A stretch of 14,148 nucleotides of DNA from CAYQQO01 sp964420115 (GTDB taxonomy: Bacteria > Patescibacteriota > Minisyncoccia > Portnoybacterales > UBA2143), in NCBI GenBank assembly GCA_964420115.1, contig CAYQQO010000016.1, positions 1 through 14,148 of the forward strand, in the 5' to 3' direction. The position numbers and the translations under genes were made by a program. This document shows, in pieces, positions 1 through 7,653 of this stretch (its first letter is position 1; each line of letters begins with the position of its first letter). The notes beneath the pieces were generated by a model. The model saw only the letters and a program-made list of their open reading frames with translations, ran no database searches and was not told the DNA's origin.

Positions 1-73
1 GTATTCTTTTTCTCTAAAGACCATTCTTTAATACTCCACCACTCGTCTCCTTCTGGTTGTTGTCTTTAAATTG

Positions 74-147
74 TGCGCCGTGAGGGATTTGAACCCCCGA
101 CCGTTTGCTTAAAAGGCAACTGCTCTACCAGGCTGAGCTAACGGCGC
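74..147 (-). tRNA. tRNA-Lys (anticodon TTT)
   Basis: Read on the minus strand this folds as a cloverleaf. The 7-bp acceptor stem GCGCCGT/ACGGCGC (147-141 with 81-75) is perfect. The D-arm contains GCTC..GAGC, the T-arm is GGGGG-TTCAAAT-CCCTC, and the variable loop is 5 nt. The anticodon loop CTTTTAA gives TTT, decoding AAA/AAG lysine codons. The outermost anticodon-stem pair looks like a G·A mismatch. The discriminator is A, and the next bases are CAA, so the 3' CCA is not encoded and must be added by tRNA nucleotidyltransferase. Confidence 0.95.
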
Positions 148-156
148 GTATTTAAT

Positions 157-185
157 ATTCTACCTAATTTTAAAATAAAAATCAA
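157..185 (-). promoter_or_regulatory. Probable promoter of tRNA-Lys
   Basis: On the minus strand TTGATT (185-180) and TAGAAT (162-157) are separated by exactly 17 bases and lie 9 bases upstream of the mature tRNA 5' end. That is where a sigma-70-type promoter for a tRNA with a very short leader should be. The -35 box overlaps the terminator stem of the upstream gene. Confidence 0.5.
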
Positions 186-203
186 GCTGGTGTTGGCTTG
201 ATT
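171..203 (-). terminator. Rho-independent terminator after the 237-782 gene
   Basis: An 8-bp perfect stem AATCAAGC/GCTTGATT (203-196 with 187-180) has an 8-nt loop and is followed on the minus strand by TTTTATTTTA. It lies 34 bases past the stop of the membrane-protein gene and ahead of the tRNA, so it separates the two transcription units. Confidence 0.65.
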
Positions 204-236
204 GCGACGCTTTTTCTCTTTATCCCCCTTTATCTT

Positions 237-782
237 CTAATCATCTGTTTTCTTTTTTCTTCTCATTAAAACCATAGCCAGGATTGGCAAAAGCACCCAG
301 ACAAATTGGGCTTCCGGCCCAATAAATGTTTTTTCCACTATAAAGTTAAATTTTCCAATAATCTCGGAGGGCAAAAAGGAAAAAATAACCATGGCTAAAA
401 GCCCGACTTGAGCGATGCTTAAAACAAACAATTGCCACCAGGCCGCTTCTCCTCTTTTTCTAATCCTTAAAGTGGAGCTTAAAACTGAACGGGGAATTAA
501 TAAATAAAAAAGGACAATTAAGGCTAGAAAAATAAATGTTTTGGCAGATGATGATGGCTCTTGATTTACTCCCAGCCAACTGAAGGAATTTAATGAATTC
601 CAGGGAATTGCTTTTATAATTGAAAGAGAAAAATATGAAGAAAGAAGCAGAATTATCATTCTGTTTCTACCTAAGAAAAATCCGTAAGTAAGGACGGCGG
701 CAAGAAAGATGAAGATAATGAATATATCCCATCCTGAAGCCGCGCCGATAGATAAATCAGCTAATGTTTCTCTGATTGCCAT
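237..782 (-). CDS. Small integral membrane protein, weakly CvpA-like
   Basis: This 181-residue protein is mostly hydrophobic, with about five predicted membrane segments near residues 18-36, 40-58, 82-99, 115-137 and 157-173. It ends in a basic, probably cytoplasmic tail (RRKKKTDD). The N-terminal pattern (WD, then a helix ending in YGFFLGRNR, then another helix) recalls the start of CvpA-family proteins. That family normally has four helices and the rest does not clearly match, so the assignment is only suggestive. The ATG at 782 has no visible SD sequence, and the 5' region is very AT-rich. It appears monocistronic, with its own -10 box at 836-831 and a terminator beyond the stop. Function is unknown. 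Confidence 0.75.
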   Translation of the reverse strand: MAIRETLADLSIGAASGWDIFIIFIFLAAVLTYGFFLGRNRMIILLLSSYFSLSIIKAIPWNSLNSFSWLGVNQEPSSSAKTFIFLALIVLFYLLIPRSVLSSTLRIRKRGEAAWWQLFVLSIAQVGLLAMVIFSFLPSEIIGKFNFIVEKTFIGPEAQFVWVLLPILAMVLMRRKKKTDD

Positions 783-830
783 TTAAATAATATTATTAAT
801 AACAATTTCTAAAAAGAATTACCCCTAAAA

Positions 831-858
831 ATTATAATACAGCAAAAAAGATTATCCA
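831..858 (-). promoter_or_regulatory. Probable promoter of the 237-782 gene
   Basis: A perfect -10 hexamer TATAAT (836-831) is preceded by a 4/6 -35 match TGGATA (858-853) with a 16-base spacer. Transcription would begin about 40 bases before the ATG. The -35 box lies inside the hairpin that follows dnaJ. Confidence 0.45.
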
Positions 859-900
859 TATCAGAATTTTTGATGAAAGCTCTACTGATACTTTTTTGCT
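841..900. terminator. Long interrupted inverted repeat after dnaJ
   Basis: The outer arms AGCAAAAAAG (841-850) and CTTTTTTGCT (891-900) pair perfectly over 10 bp. The inner arms TATCAG (859-864) and CTGATA (885-890) add 6 bp, separated by an 8-nt one-sided bulge. It begins 10 bases past the dnaJ stop codon. The arms supply their own U-rich tracts on both strands, so it could terminate the left operon or stabilise its 3' end. It is not a textbook terminator, because the T-run lies inside the stem. Confidence 0.45.
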
Positions 901-909
901 ACTTTTTCA

Positions 910-2004
910 TTAATCTTTTAATTGTTGAATCAATTTTTTTTGTTCTCTTGATAATTTTTTAGGCACTTCTACCTGGATTTTAACAATTAAATCGCCTTTC
1001 CCTCTCCCGTAAAGATGCGGCATTCCTTTATCTTTTAATCTTATTATTTGGCCGGGCTGGCTGCCGGCTGGAATTTTCAGTTTAATATTGTCTGTTAGTG
1101 TCGGTATTTCTATTTTATCACCTAAAGCGGCTTGGGAAAAGCTAATTTTCAAATTGTATGTTAAATTATCTTCTTCTCTTTGGAAATTCTCATGCGGTTT
1201 AATGCGGATATTAACATAAAGATCTCCGGGCTGTCCGCCGTAAGGAGCCGCTTCTCCTTGGTTGCTCAATTTAAGGATTTGCCCGTTATCAATGCCTGCT
1301 GGAATTGTTATTTTAATCTTTTTGTTTTCTCTTATTCTTCCTTCTCCGTGACATTTTTTACAAATGTTTTCCGGCGCTTCTCCTCTGCCGTGGCAGTTGG
1401 AACAGGGCTTTTGCTGGAAGATGATACCGAGAATGCTTCTGCTGGTTGTTTGTTCATAACCGCTTCCCTGGCATATTTGGCATTTTTTGAGAGAGTCTCC
1501 CCCTTTTCCGTCGCACTGCGGGCAGAAAATCATTTTTCTAAGCTCAATATCTTTCTTTGTTCCTGAAAAGGCCTCTTTTAAATCTATTTCTAAATTAATG
1601 CTGATATCTTCGCCAAAATTAGTTTGTCTGGCTTGTCTGGCTCTGGGGCCAAAGCCAAACATTTCTTCAAATATTCTTCCAAAGCCCAAATCTTCAAAAA
1701 TATCCCTCCCCCCAAAAGCCTCATAAAAAGAGCGAAAATCCTGCTGCGAAAAACCTTGGCTGTAAGGCGCCTCTTGTTGTTCAAACGCCTGGCCGAACTG
1801 GTCATATTGAGCTCTTTTTTCTGTATCAGATAAAACACGATAGGCCCGGCTTAGTTCCTTGAATTTTTCTTCGTATTCTTTTTTTTTGCTTTCTGGCGCT
1901 TTGTCCGGGTGATATTTGAGAGCTAATTTGCGATATGATTTTTTGATTTCACTTTCTGTGGCGTTTTTATCAACGCCCAGAATTTCATAATAGTCTTTTG
2001 CCAT
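910..2004 (-). CDS. dnaJ: Chaperone protein DnaJ (Hsp40, type I)
   Basis: Co-chaperone that delivers unfolded clients to DnaK and stimulates its ATPase. All type I domains are present in order: J-domain at residues 1-70 with the HPD triad at 32-34; a Phe/Gly-rich linker at about 70-125 (GFGRIFEEMFGFG); four CxxCxGxG zinc-binding motifs starting at C161, C175, C201 and C215; then the C-terminal substrate-binding region. At 364 residues it is a normal length. It is the last gene of the left operon, starting 7 bases after the preceding stop. The nearest SD-like run (AAAGGAG) is about 20 bases upstream, so translation may depend on coupling. No grpE, dnaK or hrcA is visible nearby. Its place behind glycosyltransferase genes is unusual and may mark a second DnaJ copy or genome rearrangement. 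Confidence 0.97.
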   Translation of the reverse strand: MAKDYYEILGVDKNATESEIKKSYRKLALKYHPDKAPESKKKEYEEKFKELSRAYRVLSDTEKRAQYDQFGQAFEQQEAPYSQGFSQQDFRSFYEAFGGRDIFEDLGFGRIFEEMFGFGPRARQARQTNFGEDISINLEIDLKEAFSGTKKDIELRKMIFCPQCDGKGGDSLKKCQICQGSGYEQTTSRSILGIIFQQKPCSNCHGRGEAPENICKKCHGEGRIRENKKIKITIPAGIDNGQILKLSNQGEAAPYGGQPGDLYVNIRIKPHENFQREEDNLTYNLKISFSQAALGDKIEIPTLTDNIKLKIPAGSQPGQIIRLKDKGMPHLYGRGKGDLIVKIQVEVPKKLSREQKKLIQQLKD

Positions 2005-2011
2005 TTATAAA

Positions 2012-2878
2012 TTACAGGTTAATAATCTCCTTTAAAACAGCTTTCTCTTCTATTTTAATTGCTCCTAAGCCGACTAATATTTTAAAGGTCCCCCACCCCA
2101 AAAGTATAACCAACCACATTACTGGGATTGCCAGGGTCCTTACAGCGAAGAAAACACCAACAGCCAGTCCTATGGGGAAATAGTCCTTATATGTTTTAGT
2201 GTACTTATTAACTTCTTCGTTGATGGTCATGTAAAGGGCTTCTCTGAGTTCTTTATTTTGTTGGAGGTTTTCTTTAAGAGATAAATTTTTTTTTATGGAG
2301 ATGCCCATCTCTTGGGCGATTTGATAAATCATTCCCACTTGCCCTTCGCTTTCTTCTATTAATTGTCCTTCTATTGTCGTCAGTATTGGTTCAATAATAG
2401 CATCAAAAAGATAGCGAGGCACTTCAATCTGCCCTTCATCTTTAATAGCTAAAGGAGAAAAGAAATAAACAGCGGCAATAATTAAGGCTAAGCCGGTTAA
2501 AGCGGTGGGCAAACTCCTTCTTAGTATTTTTGTTATTTCAATTTTTATTCTTGCTTTCTTTTCGTAGACAGCTTTGTAAGAGGCGTAGAAAAAGAGAAGC
2601 AAAGAAACAAGCAAAACAACAATATATTCTTTAGTAAACCCAAAAACAAGGAAAAAGCTAATAAGAAGGAAAAAGAGAGTGACCAGTATTAACACTTTAG
2701 AATTGGAAAGGATCCAGTTCAAGCTTAAAAAAAAGAGGACTAAGAAAAGCCCAATTGTTGGCCAGACCCAGCCGCCCTGATGCCATAAAAGATTTTTCAG
2801 TCCTGTCCAGCTCATTGCCAGAAAAAGAGTAATTAAGCCGACAAGAACTGATTGGGTAATTCTGTTGATTTTAGTCAT
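2012..2878 (-). CDS. Multi-pass membrane protein of unknown function
   Basis: I do not recognise a family for this 288-residue protein. It has about five N-terminal membrane helices (near residues 10-26, 36-56, 60-80, 84-102 and 122-142). A soluble segment at about 143-232 is rich in Glu, Gln and Lys and predicted helical. A long hydrophobic C-terminal region at about 233-275 could be one or two more helices. The layout suggests a membrane-anchored domain rather than a transporter. It begins 24 bases after the second glycosyltransferase and ends 7 bases before dnaJ. A good promoter sits just ahead of its ATG, so it can be expressed with dnaJ independently of the glycan genes. There is no SD sequence, and the predicted transcript would be nearly leaderless. 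Confidence 0.8.
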   Translation of the reverse strand: MTKINRITQSVLVGLITLFLAMSWTGLKNLLWHQGGWVWPTIGLFLVLFFLSLNWILSNSKVLILVTLFFLLISFFLVFGFTKEYIVVLLVSLLLFFYASYKAVYEKKARIKIEITKILRRSLPTALTGLALIIAAVYFFSPLAIKDEGQIEVPRYLFDAIIEPILTTIEGQLIEESEGQVGMIYQIAQEMGISIKKNLSLKENLQQNKELREALYMTINEEVNKYTKTYKDYFPIGLAVGVFFAVRTLAIPVMWLVILLGWGTFKILVGLGAIKIEEKAVLKEIINL

Positions 2879-2888
2879 ATTCTGTTTG

Positions 2889-2917
2889 ATTATACCACAG
2901 TTTAGGCGTAGCGTAAA
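2889..2917 (-). promoter_or_regulatory. Internal extended -10 promoter for the membrane protein and dnaJ
   Basis: On the minus strand TTTACG (2917-2912), a 17-base spacer and TGG-TATAAT (-10 at 2894-2889) form an extended -10 promoter. The -10 ends 10 bases before the ATG at 2878, so the transcript would start roughly 3-5 bases before the start codon. The -35 box lies inside the end of the glycosyltransferase gene. Confidence 0.6.
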
Positions 2918-3999
2918 ACAATTCTTTCCACAATTTTGTCCCAGTGGTAATTTTCTATGCCGTGCTTTTTAATTTTTCTGGCTCTCTGGCTTAAAAGATA
3001 TGGATTTTTTAAAAGATAGTTTAAATTCTCGCTTAAATTTTTGGCATTTTTATTTCTGAAAAAAAAAGATAAGTCATCAAATATTTGCTTGTGAGGAGAA
3101 ATATCTGAAAGAAGAAGGGGGCGGCCAAAACTGCCTGCTTCCATAACTGTTAAAGGGAGGCCTTCGTATTCAGAGGAATTTATAAAAAGCCAGGCGTTGC
3201 TGTAAAGTTCGCGCAAAGTTTTTCCTTTTTGCGGGCCTAAGAAAAGAATGTTAGGGTCATCGCCAGCCAGTTTTTTTAATTTTTCCTGATATTTTTCTGT
3301 ATAAAAAGGAGGTCCGACAATAACTAATTTTTTATCAGTCTTAATTTTTTTGTAAGCAGATATTAAATAGTGTACTCCTTTATGAGGAATCAGTCGGCTG
3401 ACAGTTAGGATATAGTTGTTTTTTGAGAGATCCCATTTTTTTATCAGTTTGGCCGGGGTGTGTTTTGTCTCGTTGACCCCGTGAGGGATGTAAAAGCTTT
3501 GGTGGCTGTATTTGGATTTAGTGTATTTTTGCAGTTCCAAAGAAACGCAAATAACTTCATCGGCCAAACGACAGCCGATTATCTCCCCTATTTTCAACGA
3601 CACACGGGATAATTGCCCCCACTTTTGATGAAAATAGTCGCGGCAGTGAAAAGTAAAAATTATCTTTGATTTAGAAAAGAGTTTTGGCAGCCATAAACAG
3701 AGAGCCGGCCCCACTCCGTGATAATGAATTAGATCAGGCCTGACTTTTAATATTGCGTGAATGCTGGCGAAAAAAACATGGCTGATTGTATCTAAGTGTT
3801 TTGTTCTAATGCTGGGGAGGGTAATAATGTTTACTCCTTTGTATTTTTTTATTCTTTTTGGCGTGTAGTAGCCTCGCGCGTAGACAAAAATTTGGTAGTT
3901 TTTCTTTTTGGCCAAACGACAAGAAACCTCCTCTACATGACGCTCAATTCCTCCGTAAAGCGTCGGTATGCCTTTTTGGCCGATCATAGCTACCTTCAT
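2902..3999 (-). CDS. GT4-family glycosyltransferase
   Basis: Probable retaining GT-B glycosyltransferase that moves a sugar from a nucleotide donor onto a growing surface glycan at the cytoplasmic membrane face. The 365-residue protein opens with a beta strand and glycine loop (KVAMIGQKGIPTLYGGIERH), typical of GT4 acceptor domains. Further GT4 signatures follow: DLIHYHGVGPAL, FTFHCRDYFH, ICVSLELQKY, IPHGVNE, and the second-domain LTVSRLIPHKGVHYLI. The donor-binding E-x7-E motif lies in SSEYEGLPLTVMEAGSFGRP. No membrane helix is evident. It starts 2 bases after the DUF4012 stop, so it is tightly co-transcribed and probably coupled. The SD is weak. The sugar and linkage cannot be read from sequence. 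Confidence 0.93.
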   Translation of the reverse strand: MKVAMIGQKGIPTLYGGIERHVEEVSCRLAKKKNYQIFVYARGYYTPKRIKKYKGVNIITLPSIRTKHLDTISHVFFASIHAILKVRPDLIHYHGVGPALCLWLPKLFSKSKIIFTFHCRDYFHQKWGQLSRVSLKIGEIIGCRLADEVICVSLELQKYTKSKYSHQSFYIPHGVNETKHTPAKLIKKWDLSKNNYILTVSRLIPHKGVHYLISAYKKIKTDKKLVIVGPPFYTEKYQEKLKKLAGDDPNILFLGPQKGKTLRELYSNAWLFINSSEYEGLPLTVMEAGSFGRPLLLSDISPHKQIFDDLSFFFRNKNAKNLSENLNYLLKNPYLLSQRARKIKKHGIENYHWDKIVERIVLRYA

Positions 4000-4001
4000 A
4001 A

Positions 4002-5375
4002 TTACTCTAAAGCAATTTCCCCCTGCCAGTTGTTGCTGACAATAATTTCTTTAATAACTTCTTCTTTATTTGGCTTTATAATTATAATTTTTATGGGCAG
4101 TTCTTCTATACCTGATTGTTTTTGGACTAAAAGCTGGTAATTTTCTTCTTTTATTTCTTTCGGCAGATGATAAACAAATTTAAATTCTTTTGTCTGACCG
4201 ACCGGAATTGTCATCCACTGGCCGAATACTTTTTTGCCCAAATCATCGCTGAAAGATAAATCAGGTTTAAAACCGCTTGTTTCTGTCAGCCAGCTGCCAG
4301 AAGGAGTATAAATTCTTAAATAAAATAAATAGTTATCACTAAACCAGTCTTTATTTTTTCCTTCGTGGGTGTATTGTATTTTTAAACGCCCCACTGGTTT
4401 TTTTTGGCTTAGATCAACTGTGTATTGAGCTTCCCTTTTTATAAAATAGTTGCTCTTTTTGCCGCCTAAATTTGCTTCCACAAGCATTAAATAATCCCCC
4501 TGATTGTTTTTCTCTATCTGCCCGTCCCATTGTTGTTTGGAAATAACATCTTGGGCGTTTTCGTTTTTAAAGTAAAGAAGAATATCTTTGTTGTCTAATT
4601 TTTCAAGGGCAAAGTCAATAAAATTATTTTTGGCAAGCAAATTTTCTCCCGTTAACTGGTTGAATATTTTTTTAACCAATGATTTAAAGATTGTTTTTCT
4701 TTCGCCCGGCTCAATCCCCCTTTGCGCATAACCTTTTTCCACTTCATATTCTAATTGGTAAAGAATATCTTCACTTTCAAATGTTTTATTAAACTCCTCC
4801 AAGCGCACTGGCCCGGTAATTTCTAACAAATCAGGCAAAACAGAAGCATTAATGGCTATGATGCCGTCAAATTCCTCTTCTCCTCCCTGTAAATGGTAAA
4901 GTTTTTCTGCTTTTATAGCTGATACTTTAAAATCAGGCGACCAGTTGCTGTCTCTTAATTGCCAGTTGTCAATTTTTAAATAAGTTTTAAGCGGTTGTGG
5001 CGGTTCTATCGCTGCGTTGGAAAAACCGTCAAAAATATTGGTGTCATGAATCTCTAGTTTTTTTGGCTGACCGTTTCCCATTTTTAGAATACCGAAGTTG
5101 CCCAGATACCCGCCGCTTGGCCTAAGCTCTAAATTATTCTGAAACAAAAGAAGATATGTTTTTTCTCCTTTAAGGCCGACTAAATCAGGCAGAATTTTTA
5201 ATATGGAAAGCTGGTTGAATTTTTCTTCTGCTTTCTCGCTTATATTAAAAATATTAGCCAAAGATGATTCTTGGTTTATCCATCCGCCTCTGATAAAGAC
5301 AAAAGTACCGATAATCGCCAGAAGGATAGAAAAGAATATGGTAATTTTAGTTAGTTTTGATTCGCTGATAAACAT
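4002..5375 (-). CDS. DUF4012 domain membrane-anchored protein
   Basis: This 457-residue protein has an N-terminal membrane anchor (about residues 9-29) followed by a large, presumably extracytoplasmic domain. The stretch around residues 75-100 (YLLLFQNNLELRPSGGYLG, then NFGIL) is the hallmark of DUF4012, with its conserved QNN-E-RP-GG pattern. The family is uncharacterised biochemically. In CPR bacteria and Gram-positives it often lies in polysaccharide clusters, as here between two GT4 genes. The start overlaps the end of the upstream glycosyltransferase by 29 bases and no SD is visible, so coupling is likely. Its role is unknown; a part in assembly or attachment of cell-wall glycans is a guess from context. 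Confidence 0.9.
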   Translation of the reverse strand: MFISESKLTKITIFFSILLAIIGTFVFIRGGWINQESSLANIFNISEKAEEKFNQLSILKILPDLVGLKGEKTYLLLFQNNLELRPSGGYLGNFGILKMGNGQPKKLEIHDTNIFDGFSNAAIEPPQPLKTYLKIDNWQLRDSNWSPDFKVSAIKAEKLYHLQGGEEEFDGIIAINASVLPDLLEITGPVRLEEFNKTFESEDILYQLEYEVEKGYAQRGIEPGERKTIFKSLVKKIFNQLTGENLLAKNNFIDFALEKLDNKDILLYFKNENAQDVISKQQWDGQIEKNNQGDYLMLVEANLGGKKSNYFIKREAQYTVDLSQKKPVGRLKIQYTHEGKNKDWFSDNYLFYLRIYTPSGSWLTETSGFKPDLSFSDDLGKKVFGQWMTIPVGQTKEFKFVYHLPKEIKEENYQLLVQKQSGIEELPIKIIIIKPNKEEVIKEIIVSNNWQGEIALE

Positions 5376-6585
5376 TGATTATTTTTTTATAATGATTTTC
5401 AGAATTGTTTTCTTTTAAAACTTGAGCCCTGCCAAGTTTACCCATTTTTTTTGTTTTTTTAGGATGCCTGACAAACCAAATTATTTTTTCTTTTAAATCA
5501 TTATAGCTGTCATACTGATAAACAAGTCCGCTTTGGTTGTTTTTAATTAACTCAGTCAGCCCGCCTAAATTAGAAGATAAAACCGGCTTATTTAATAAAT
5601 GACTTTCTAAAATATTGTAGGGGCAGTTTTCCGGCCAGAGGGAAGGGACTATAACAAAATATGACTGGCTGATTGTTTCTTCCAGCTCTCTGCCTTTTAT
5701 CTCTCCTAAAAAATCTATTTCTTCTCTGTCCCAGACCAGTCTTTTCAGTTTTTCTTCTTCCGGGCCTTGTCCGGCAATTTTTAGCTTCCATCCCGGCAAA
5801 TCATTTAAAATTTTTAAGAATGATTTAATCAGAAATTCTACTCCTTTTTCCTGCGAAAGGCGGCCGAAATAAAGAAGGTAGTTTTCACGAAGCTTGTTTT
5901 TATTTTCCTTTATTTCTTTATTTCCAACAAAATTAGGTAGATAAACAACCTTGCCTTTCGGGATTCCCCATAAAATCGCTTTTTCTTTTATATAATAACT
6001 GGGGGCGAAAAAAACGTCTATCTTTTCTACTGTTTTTAAAAAATCCTTATGCCATTTTCCTTCCAAATAGCCGCCCAAGCTTTTTAAAAAAGAATTTTTG
6101 ATACATTTTTTTTTGAGGCAGGAGCGGTGGTTTTTTCTGTTGAGACAATCAAAGCAGGGAGTATTTTTGTAAAAGAAACGGTAATTAGGACAAAAGAGCT
6201 TGTAATCATGAAGAGTCATAGCAATGGGGACATTCTCTTTTTTTAAAGCGCTGACAATAGAAGGAGAAAGATGGCTGAAAAAATTATGTAAATGGGCAAT
6301 ATCCGGCTTTTCTTTGGCGATTAATTCTTGAAGTTTTCTTTTTGCTTCTTTGTTATAAAAAAGATTCTTTGCCTTTTTAATTTCTTTTCTTGCCCCTTCT
6401 CTTTTAGAAAAGTCGTAATACAAAGGAAAATTATTTTGTTCAGACAGAGGAAAATTTTGAGGATGTTTTGTGCTAAAGGTTGCTACTTGATGTCCTTTTC
6501 TGCTCAATAGTTCTGATAAGTCAAAAAAATACCTCTCTGCTCCCCCTTTTAAAAAGAAAAATTTATTTATTTGAAGTATTTTCAT
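5347..6585 (-). CDS. GT4-family glycosyltransferase with cysteine-rich insert
   Basis: A retaining GT-B glycosyltransferase of 412 residues if started at the ATG at 6585. The frame is open upstream to a TTG at 6615, but MKILQINKFFFLKGGAERYF matches the usual GT4 N-terminus, so the ATG is preferred; neither start has a good SD. Motifs include HLHNFFS, TLHDYKLFCPNYRFF, the second-domain LLYFGRLSQEKGVEFLIKSF, and E-x7-E in PENCPYNILESHLLNKPVL. Between the domains is a cysteine cluster (C132, C144, C147, C156, C161) seen in a subset of GT4 enzymes and probably structural or metal-binding. It lies between the radical SAM gene and the DUF4012 gene, overlapping the latter. Confidence 0.92.
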   Translation of the reverse strand: MKILQINKFFFLKGGAERYFFDLSELLSRKGHQVATFSTKHPQNFPLSEQNNFPLYYDFSKREGARKEIKKAKNLFYNKEAKRKLQELIAKEKPDIAHLHNFFSHLSPSIVSALKKENVPIAMTLHDYKLFCPNYRFFYKNTPCFDCLNRKNHRSCLKKKCIKNSFLKSLGGYLEGKWHKDFLKTVEKIDVFFAPSYYIKEKAILWGIPKGKVVYLPNFVGNKEIKENKNKLRENYLLYFGRLSQEKGVEFLIKSFLKILNDLPGWKLKIAGQGPEEEKLKRLVWDREEIDFLGEIKGRELEETISQSYFVIVPSLWPENCPYNILESHLLNKPVLSSNLGGLTELIKNNQSGLVYQYDSYNDLKEKIIWFVRHPKKTKKMGKLGRAQVLKENNSENHYKKIINVYQRIKTN

Positions 6586-6630
6586 TAATTGTTGTAAATT
6601 AGAAAACTCTTGCAATTAGACGGGTTCTTT

Positions 6631-7644
6631 CTAAAGAGCCGGCGATTTTACTGTTTTTTGCTTTGTTTTTTTTGGATAGTATTTTATTTTTTCTTTTAAT
6701 ATCCACCAACCAGCTTTTGGCCAGTGTTTTCTTATCGCCTGGCGGGCGGTGCAAACCATCCAGTTTACCGGGGCCTGTTGACTGGAGCTAATCTGGTTAG
6801 CTTTTCTGCTGAAATCAGACCAGCTTGTTATTTTCTGAATTTTTCCTAATTTCAAATTCCAAACATCAGAAGGATAAATATCGCCGCATGGATCAATAAA
6901 TAAAGAATTAATTCCCGAATAATCAGGCAGAATTCTTTTTCCTGTTTTTATTACTTCAATTATTCCATGAGCAAAATACGCTCTTAACCATCTTTTTGGA
7001 TTGGCGCTTTTAAGTTCTTGTCTAATCAGCCAGTTTACTTCGTTTATCATCTGTTCTGTGTTGTTAATACTGTTTTCTGTTGTTTTGAAATAGTGGGCTG
7101 AATTATGATAAAGAGCCAAACTGAATTCTGTTTTCATTTCTCTGCTCAAGCGGTAAATTCTTCTTAGTTGAGAAATGTTTTTATCACCTAAGGTAAAGGC
7201 GATTTTAATATCTTTGATGCCTAATTCTTTTAAAAGGCGGACTGTTTCTAAGGCTAGCTTAAATCCTCCTTCAAATCCCCTTAATTTGTCGTGTTCGCTG
7301 TTAAAGGCGTCTATGGAAACAGCTATGCCAATGTCTCTTTTGAATTTAATAATCTTTTGAACCTGTTTTTTTATTGTTCCCGGTAAAAATCCATTGGTTG
7401 AAATAATTATTTTTGCTTTGTGAGAGCGCAGTTTAACTATTTTAACAATTTCAGGCAAATCTTCCCTTAAAAACGGTTCGCCTCCGGAAATATTGACATG
7501 TTTAATGTTTTGTGGCAAATTGCTGTAGTCAAGAGGCTTTGTTGAAAACTTGTCATCATTTTGCCAAATATGGCAAAACTGGCAACGAGCGTTGCATTGG
7601 TAAGTAATAGCTAAAACAATGTCCTTAATTGGACTTTTTCTCAT
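6631..7644 (-). CDS. Radical SAM protein (MoaA/SPASM-like)
   Basis: This 337-residue protein carries the radical SAM [4Fe-4S] motif CxxxCxxC (C17, C21, C24 in YQCNARCQFCHIW) and the SAM-binding GGEP motif at residues 54-57, so it should cleave S-adenosylmethionine to form a radical. The C-terminal half has a SPASM-like strand (FIDPCGDIYPSDVW, then LGKI) and a later WMVCTARQAIRKH. It shows only two such cysteines, too few for a full auxiliary cluster. It is the first gene of a glycan operon, which suggests modification of a sugar, lipid carrier or small peptide, but the substrate is unknown. The ATG at 7644 lies about 10 bases below a promoter, so the message may be leaderless. AAGG 5 bases upstream could serve as a weak SD if the transcript is longer. 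Confidence 0.9.
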   Translation of the reverse strand: MRKSPIKDIVLAITYQCNARCQFCHIWQNDDKFSTKPLDYSNLPQNIKHVNISGGEPFLREDLPEIVKIVKLRSHKAKIIISTNGFLPGTIKKQVQKIIKFKRDIGIAVSIDAFNSEHDKLRGFEGGFKLALETVRLLKELGIKDIKIAFTLGDKNISQLRRIYRLSREMKTEFSLALYHNSAHYFKTTENSINNTEQMINEVNWLIRQELKSANPKRWLRAYFAHGIIEVIKTGKRILPDYSGINSLFIDPCGDIYPSDVWNLKLGKIQKITSWSDFSRKANQISSSQQAPVNWMVCTARQAIRKHWPKAGWWILKEKIKYYPKKTKQKTVKSPAL

Positions 7645-7653
7645 AAGGCCTTC

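Noticed and set aside
1..65. Open minus-strand frame running off the window edge with protein-like codons (includes DEWWSIKEWSLEKKN)
   Set aside because: It is only about 21 codons, has a TAA just upstream and no start codon in frame; it may be the beginning of a gene or a remnant beside the tRNA, but the window does not show enough.
6586..6615. TTG start that would add 10 residues to the second glycosyltransferase
   Set aside because: No good SD, and the ATG at 6585 gives the conserved GT4 N-terminus.
7561..7595. Two small palindromes (TTGCCA/TGGCAA and GCAAC/GTTGC) near the divergent start region
   Set aside because: They coincide with the codons of the radical SAM cysteine motif, so coding constraint is a sufficient explanation, although an operator cannot be excluded.
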